Shown piece by piece: positions 7,568 through 10,123 of a DNA stretch of 10,123 nt. Every line of letters starts with the position of its first letter. Within the stretch, counting starts at the first letter, position 1. Source of the stretch: Candidatus Brevefilum sp. Lineage in GTDB: Bacteria; Chloroflexota; Anaerolineae; Anaerolineales; Anaerolineaceae. The notes under the pieces are model-generated. The model did no database searches, had not been told where the DNA came from, and saw nothing but the letters and a program-made list of their open reading frames with translations. Made by a program: the position numbers and the translations under genes. The stretch lies in assembly GCA_007119455.1 (NCBI GenBank), contig SKPR01000143.1, positions 1 to 10,123 of the forward strand, in the 5' to 3' direction.

Positions 7568-7597
7568 TAAATCATAGCAAGATAAAAGGAGTATAAA

Positions 7598-7867
7598 ATG
7601 AAAAAGTTGTTAATTGTGCTAATCCTGTCGATTTTTGTCTTTTCAGCCTGTAATGCCAATATCGGATTAAACTTGGAGACCGATGTTGAAGTTGACCTGA
7701 ACAATAACCTGTTTCCGGGGAATGAAGGTGAACAGAACGAACAGCCCCAGGAGCAGCCAGGACCTGAAACATGGTTTCGTGATCCGGTGGTGATTACCTT
7801 ATTGGTCATTCTTGTTGTAATCCTGATCGCTTTTCTCTTCATCCGACCGAGAAGAAGACCTCAATAA
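7598..7867 (+). CDS. Small lipoprotein with a second, C-terminal transmembrane anchor
   Basis: An 89-residue protein of no family I recognise. Residues 1-17 are a lipoprotein signal peptide (MKKLLIVLILSIFVFSAC) with lipobox FSAC, so Cys18 would become the lipidated N-terminus outside the cytoplasmic membrane. Residues 19-60 are polar, Asn-rich and then Glu/Gln/Pro-rich, and look like a flexible external linker. Residues about 64-82 are a strongly hydrophobic helix, followed by the positive tail RPRRRPQ, which by the positive-inside rule should be cytoplasmic. The mature protein would thus be held in the membrane at both ends as a short external loop. A clear AGGAG at 7587-7591, 6 nt before the ATG, and the coherent protein design support it as a real gene. 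It has its own likely promoter and is divergent from the dehydrogenase operon. Function unknown. Confidence 0.85.
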   Translation: MKKLLIVLILSIFVFSACNANIGLNLETDVEVDLNNNLFPGNEGEQNEQPQEQPGPETWFRDPVVITLLVILVVILIAFLFIRPRRRPQ

Positions 7868-8218
7868 GGATTATCAGGGTTGCTATCCAGAGCAGTGTGA
7901 CTGGGCGTTACAAACCTGCATAGGTCGATATAGAAGAAAAGCCCAGTCCATTTTCCAATTTGAGTTCCTGTATAATGGTGTGATGAGGCGCATGCCAAAC
8001 TTTAAAGTTATCTGGTAGATGCTTCTCTCTTGTTTCTTTGCGACCTGATATACACCTGTCAGGATCAGAAACGGTATCAGCCGATGTTGGTTAACAAGAG
8101 TCAGTTTGATGCCAATCCGCTTGCTAAAATTCTTTTCTGAGCCAGTGCCTGTGTTTGTTGTGGTGGATAAGCCCAATAAAATGCAAAATAAAGAGGGCTA
8201 TCTCTCACAAAAGGTTGG
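7868..8218. other. Intergenic region of about 350 bp, no gene recognised
   Basis: I see no convincing gene here. It contains an exact 8-bp inverted repeat, GACTGGGC at 7899-7906 and GCCCAGTC at 7941-7948, with a 34-base loop and a CATTTTCC tail. This might be a weak terminator for the lipoprotein gene. A TATAAT at 7971-7976 has no good -35. A five-bp repeat CCTGA/TCAGG lies near 8044-8064. Open frames of up to about 97 codons cross the region on the minus strand, but they have no ribosome site and resemble no protein I know. Confidence 0.5.
8155..8182 (+). promoter_or_regulatory. Weak candidate promoter before the transposase-derived gene
   Basis: TTGTTG (8155-8160), a 16-bp spacer and TAAAAT (8177-8182) would start transcription near 8189, about 30 nt before the ATG at 8219. 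The -35 match is poor, so this is only the best candidate in the gap. Confidence 0.25.
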
Positions 8219-9211
8219 ATGGAACAATCCTTGCAATTTAGCCAGCAGCAATCTCCGGAAACCACAACGGCATCCGGGTTTGAGACTTGCCGGACCAACC
8301 GGCAAACTGGACAAAATGACCTACCGGGAAATTCTGAGGACGAACCCGTGCCCGATGAACTAAACAGCCCCATGCAGCCTGCTGATCAAGATCGATTGGA
8401 GACAAACCCAAAAACTCGGGCTTTTGGTGCGCCTTTACAGACTGGTGAAAAAGCTTTGTTCGGAAATGATGTATGTTCTGATGTTGAATCTGAAACGGAT
8501 TCGAGCTACTGGCAATCGGTTGACACGGATTTGTTCGGACAGCCTGAAAATCCACAACCAGAACCAACCGTCCAATTGAATTGTAGGAAGGCAAAACATA
8601 CCTGGCAGCCATTAGAAGAGTTGGCACGGCCAGAGGATGATCTGGTGAACATCCTTCAGGGCGGTCAGGACAGCGAAGATGATCGGAAACAGACTTTGAT
8701 CAGGGTTCAACCGGTCAGATCAGAACCCAAGTCAACACGTTCAGATCGCACCGAGCAGGATGAATCCAAACCAGAACGCAACTCGGAAAGGGAAGGGCAT
8801 GAACCCGAACTGGTGGAGGTTTCTGATATCACATTTTATCTTGTGCCCCGCAATCACAATCAATACCTGATCGGTGCCTTGCCACATCGGTTGCGGCGCT
8901 GGTTGCCGGAATTATGTCATACCTATGGCTGGCAATTGGAAGCCTTATCAGTGAGGCCGGACTATATTAAATGGACCCTGGGCGTTTTCCCCGAATCACT
9001 GACAAGACCCATGTTGAAAATAATCAGGTCCTGGACATCGGAAAAGATCTTCCGCTTGTTTCCAATTTTAGCAGGTGGAAATGCGACCGGTGATTTCTGG
9101 TCGCCGGGTTATCTGGTTGATGTGCAAAGCCGGGATTTCTCGACCCAGGCTTTGTTTTCGCGTATCTCAAACAATAAAGATGAAAGTAAGAATTCATATA
9201 AAATATTATGA
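8219..9211 (+). CDS. Protein with disordered N-terminus and a degenerate IS200-type (Y1/HUH) transposase domain
   Basis: A 330-residue protein in two parts. Residues 1 to about 198 are low-complexity and very hydrophilic (Glu, Asp, Gln, Ser, Pro, Arg), with short hydrophobic islands such as KALFGND, TDLFGQP and WQPLEELARP. They look intrinsically disordered. Residues about 201-320 follow the IS200/IS605 TnpA fold in order: ITFYLVPRNH for the first strand, then HRLRRWLPELCHTYGWQLEALSVRPDYIKWTLGVFP, then a MLKIIRSWTSEKIFRLFP helix, then GDFWSPGYLVDV. In active enzymes the strand reads like PDHVHLLV, carrying the HUH histidines; here it is PDYIKWTL (249-251), so both histidines are gone. The catalytic tyrosine near the C-terminal helix appears replaced, probably by Arg315. 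It should therefore be unable to cut DNA. No tnpB or matching element ends are seen. It may be a domesticated nucleic-acid-binding protein or a decaying pseudogene; the intact frame favours the first. The ATG has only AAGG 4 nt upstream. Confidence 0.75.
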   Translation: MEQSLQFSQQQSPETTTASGFETCRTNRQTGQNDLPGNSEDEPVPDELNSPMQPADQDRLETNPKTRAFGAPLQTGEKALFGNDVCSDVESETDSSYWQSVDTDLFGQPENPQPEPTVQLNCRKAKHTWQPLEELARPEDDLVNILQGGQDSEDDRKQTLIRVQPVRSEPKSTRSDRTEQDESKPERNSEREGHEPELVEVSDITFYLVPRNHNQYLIGALPHRLRRWLPELCHTYGWQLEALSVRPDYIKWTLGVFPESLTRPMLKIIRSWTSEKIFRLFPILAGGNATGDFWSPGYLVDVQSRDFSTQALFSRISNNKDESKNSYKIL

Positions 9212-9349
9212 TAATTTCTAATGAAATTCTAATGTAAAATGGCTTGCAAAGCGCTGTTTTTTATGATATATTTATCAACGTCAAACGTCTGGGTGCCCCC
9301 CTCACCCAGGCGTTTGGCATTTAAGTGGGGGAATCGCATCGTGCAAAGC
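9123..9349 (+). repeat. Three direct copies of the octamer TGCAAAGC
   Basis: Exact copies lie at 9123-9130 (inside the transposase-derived gene), 9245-9252 (overlapping the -35 of the next promoter) and 9342-9349 (in the leader of the methyltransferase gene). The spacings are 122 and 97 bp. Three exact octamers in about 230 bp are more than expected, but the copies share little flanking sequence, so this could be chance. Confidence 0.3.
9244..9272 (+). promoter_or_regulatory. Likely promoter of the zinc-ribbon methyltransferase gene
   Basis: A -35 TTGCAA (9244-9249), a 17-bp spacer and a -10 TATATT (9267-9272), preceded by TGA as an extended -10, predict a start near 9279-9280. That is the first base of the strong hairpin at 9280-9318. 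The leader would be about 152 nt long. Confidence 0.6.
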
Positions 9350-9431
9350 CACTTTGATTATTCGAATGCTGGGAGAAACAAGCCATCTAAGGAAAAAGAA
9401 ATCTCATTTTTGATTATCTTGGAGGATCATT
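9280..9431 (+). promoter_or_regulatory. Structured 5' leader: hairpin with C-rich loop, possible pseudoknot, second hairpin
   Basis: The arms 9282-9295 (CAAACGTCTGGGTG) and 9303-9316 (CACCCAGGCGTTTG) form a 14-bp stem with a single G-U pair, extendable by a further G-U and a G-C at the base. The 7-base loop is CCCCCCT. Ten bases after the 14-bp stem is GGGGG (9327-9331), which can pair with the loop to make an H-type pseudoknot. A small hairpin CAAAG-CCA-CTTTG follows at 9344-9356, and a palindrome ATTCGAAT at 9360-9367. The GGAGG ribosome site is at 9421-9425. There is no T-run, so the first hairpin does not look like a terminator. A regulatory leader, a 5' stabiliser, or a residual insertion-sequence end hairpin are the alternatives. 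Confidence 0.5.
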
Positions 9432-10067
9432 ATGGCAAAATATGTGGTTCATCAATGCCTTAATCCAGACTGTGGGCTGCGTTTGCCAATTGATACCGAA
9501 ACCCATCTCGGGTTATACTGTCCACGTTGTGGCGAACACTTGAGCTCTGGTGGCAAAAAATACCAGCAGTTTGTTTGTCCAAAAGGTGAAACATCCAGCA
9601 CACGCAGACTGGTGGTTGTCCTGGACAACCTCCGCAGTGCTTTTAATGTTGGCGCCATATTTCGGACGGCTGACGGGGTAGGTGTGGGGAAGGTCAATCT
9701 GTGTGGAATCACACCCACACCCCTGGAAAATCCATCAATCAGCAAAACGGCTCTCGGTGCTGAAATGGATGTCCCCTGGGAATACCATCCTGATGGCTGC
9801 CACCTGGCGCGCGATCTGATTGATAAGGGTTATTATTTATTGGGGTTAGAGTGCACCCCTCAGGCGACGCCTCTTTTTAGCTATAAAGTTGATCAGGAAG
9901 AATCGAAGCCCATGGCACTGGTTCTTGGAAATGAGAAGGCCGGAATTGACCCTGAGATACTTGGATTGTGTGATGCGATTCTTTATCTACCCATGGCCGG
10001 AAAAAAGTCATCGTTGAATGTCGCTGTGGCCTTTGGCGTGGCTGCTTACTGGCTCATGGGAACTTGA
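9432..10067 (+). CDS. SpoU/TrmH-family RNA 2'-O-methyltransferase with N-terminal zinc ribbon
   Basis: A 211-residue protein. Residues 9-33 hold four cysteines as C9-x4-C14-x15-C30-x2-C33 (CLNPDC and CPRC), a small zinc ribbon; Cys49 is a further free cysteine. Residues 59-211 are a complete SPOUT/TrmH methyltransferase domain. Motif 1 is NLRSAFNVGAIFRTAD (66-81), with the probable catalytic Arg78. Motif 2 is LVLGNEKAGI (163-172), and motif 3 is LPMAGKKSSLNVAVAFGV (186-203); motifs 2 and 3 form the knotted S-adenosylmethionine site. Family members methylate the ribose 2'-OH of tRNA or rRNA; the target cannot be told here. The usual RNA-recognition extension is replaced by the zinc ribbon, which may bind the RNA. 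Start: ATG at 9432 with GGAGG 6 nt upstream. It has its own promoter and a structured leader. Confidence 0.92.
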   Translation: MAKYVVHQCLNPDCGLRLPIDTETHLGLYCPRCGEHLSSGGKKYQQFVCPKGETSSTRRLVVVLDNLRSAFNVGAIFRTADGVGVGKVNLCGITPTPLENPSISKTALGAEMDVPWEYHPDGCHLARDLIDKGYYLLGLECTPQATPLFSYKVDQEESKPMALVLGNEKAGIDPEILGLCDAILYLPMAGKKSSLNVAVAFGVAAYWLMGT

Positions 10068-10068
10068 A

Positions 10069-10096
10069 AAACAGATTGAATCATTTGATTCTGTTT
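10069..10096 (+). terminator. Possible weak terminator hairpin after the methyltransferase gene
   Basis: Just after the stop codon, AAACAG (10069-10074) pairs with CTGTTT (10091-10096), and AATCA (10079-10083) with TGATT (10086-10090), with a four-base bulge on the left arm. The following sequence, CATTGGTTTTGATC, is only moderately T-rich, and the stem is AT-rich. A weak terminator or chance structure. Confidence 0.3.
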
Positions 10097-10123
10097 CATT
10101 GGTTTTGATCGCTTCTCAATTGA

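Larger units (their letters stand above)
7273..7597. other. Divergent intergenic region between the dehydrogenase operon and the lipoprotein gene
   Basis: This 325-bp AT-rich gap holds the minus-strand promoter with its inverted repeat at 7302-7361 and the plus-strand lipoprotein promoter at 7539-7567. Between about 7402 and 7538 I see no gene, RNA gene or strong hairpin. Confidence 0.7.

Noticed and set aside
7883..8176. 97-codon open frame on the minus strand in the intergenic region
   Set aside because: No ribosome site, no recognisable motif, and a composition like random translation of an AT-rich gap. A decayed gene cannot be excluded.
9282..9316. The strong hairpin as a rho-independent terminator of the transposase-derived gene
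   Set aside because: Neither strand has a T-run after the stem, and a good promoter places it at the start of the next transcript instead.
9211..9320. The same hairpin as an intact IS200/IS605 right-end element
   Set aside because: No matching hairpin or cleavage-site context is seen upstream of 8219, and the associated protein lacks catalytic residues, so no mobile unit can be delimited.
9239..9463. 74-codon plus-strand open frame running into the methyltransferase start
   Set aside because: It crosses the promoter and the leader hairpin, has no ribosome site, and its translation lacks coherent protein character.

Overview
The window looks like a bacterial chromosome segment of roughly 50% GC with ordinary Shine-Dalgarno sites (GGAGG or AGGAG). 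The gene set and protein style would fit Chloroflexota, perhaps an Anaerolineae relative. That placement is an impression from family resemblance, not something the DNA proves.

Layout. (1) Positions 1-2276, plus strand: the 3' part of a Rad50/SbcC-type nuclease ATPase gene, followed 23 bp later by a regulator with two MerR DNA-binding domains. (2) Positions 2293-7361, minus strand: a complete four-gene operon for a 2-oxo acid dehydrogenase complex, in the order E1 alpha, E1 beta, E2, E3. It has a recognisable promoter at 7333-7361 and a clear rho-independent terminator at 2293-2331. The E1 subunits resemble the branched-chain 2-oxo acid dehydrogenase subfamily more than classical pyruvate dehydrogenase. 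(3) Positions 7539-10123, plus strand: three apparently separate genes. These are a small lipoprotein with a second, C-terminal membrane anchor; a protein with a long disordered N-terminal part and a C-terminal domain derived from IS200-type (Y1/HUH) transposases that has lost its catalytic residues; and a SpoU/TrmH-family RNA methyltransferase with an N-terminal zinc ribbon.

How the genes work together. The operon encodes all parts needed for oxidative decarboxylation of a 2-oxo acid to an acyl-CoA: the thiamine diphosphate E1 heterotetramer, the lipoylated acyltransferase core, and the flavoprotein that reoxidises the lipoyl group. E1 alpha and E1 beta overlap by 8 bp and are probably translationally coupled. 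E2 and E3 are each preceded by about 100 bp gaps holding inverted repeats, which could adjust subunit ratios.

The least ordinary items are the catalytically dead transposase-derived protein (8219-9211) and the methyltransferase leader. The latter is a promoter placed so that its transcript would begin at a 14-bp hairpin whose C-rich loop could pair with a downstream G-run as a pseudoknot. I found no defence island, CRISPR array, tRNA or rRNA, intact insertion sequence or other complete new system.
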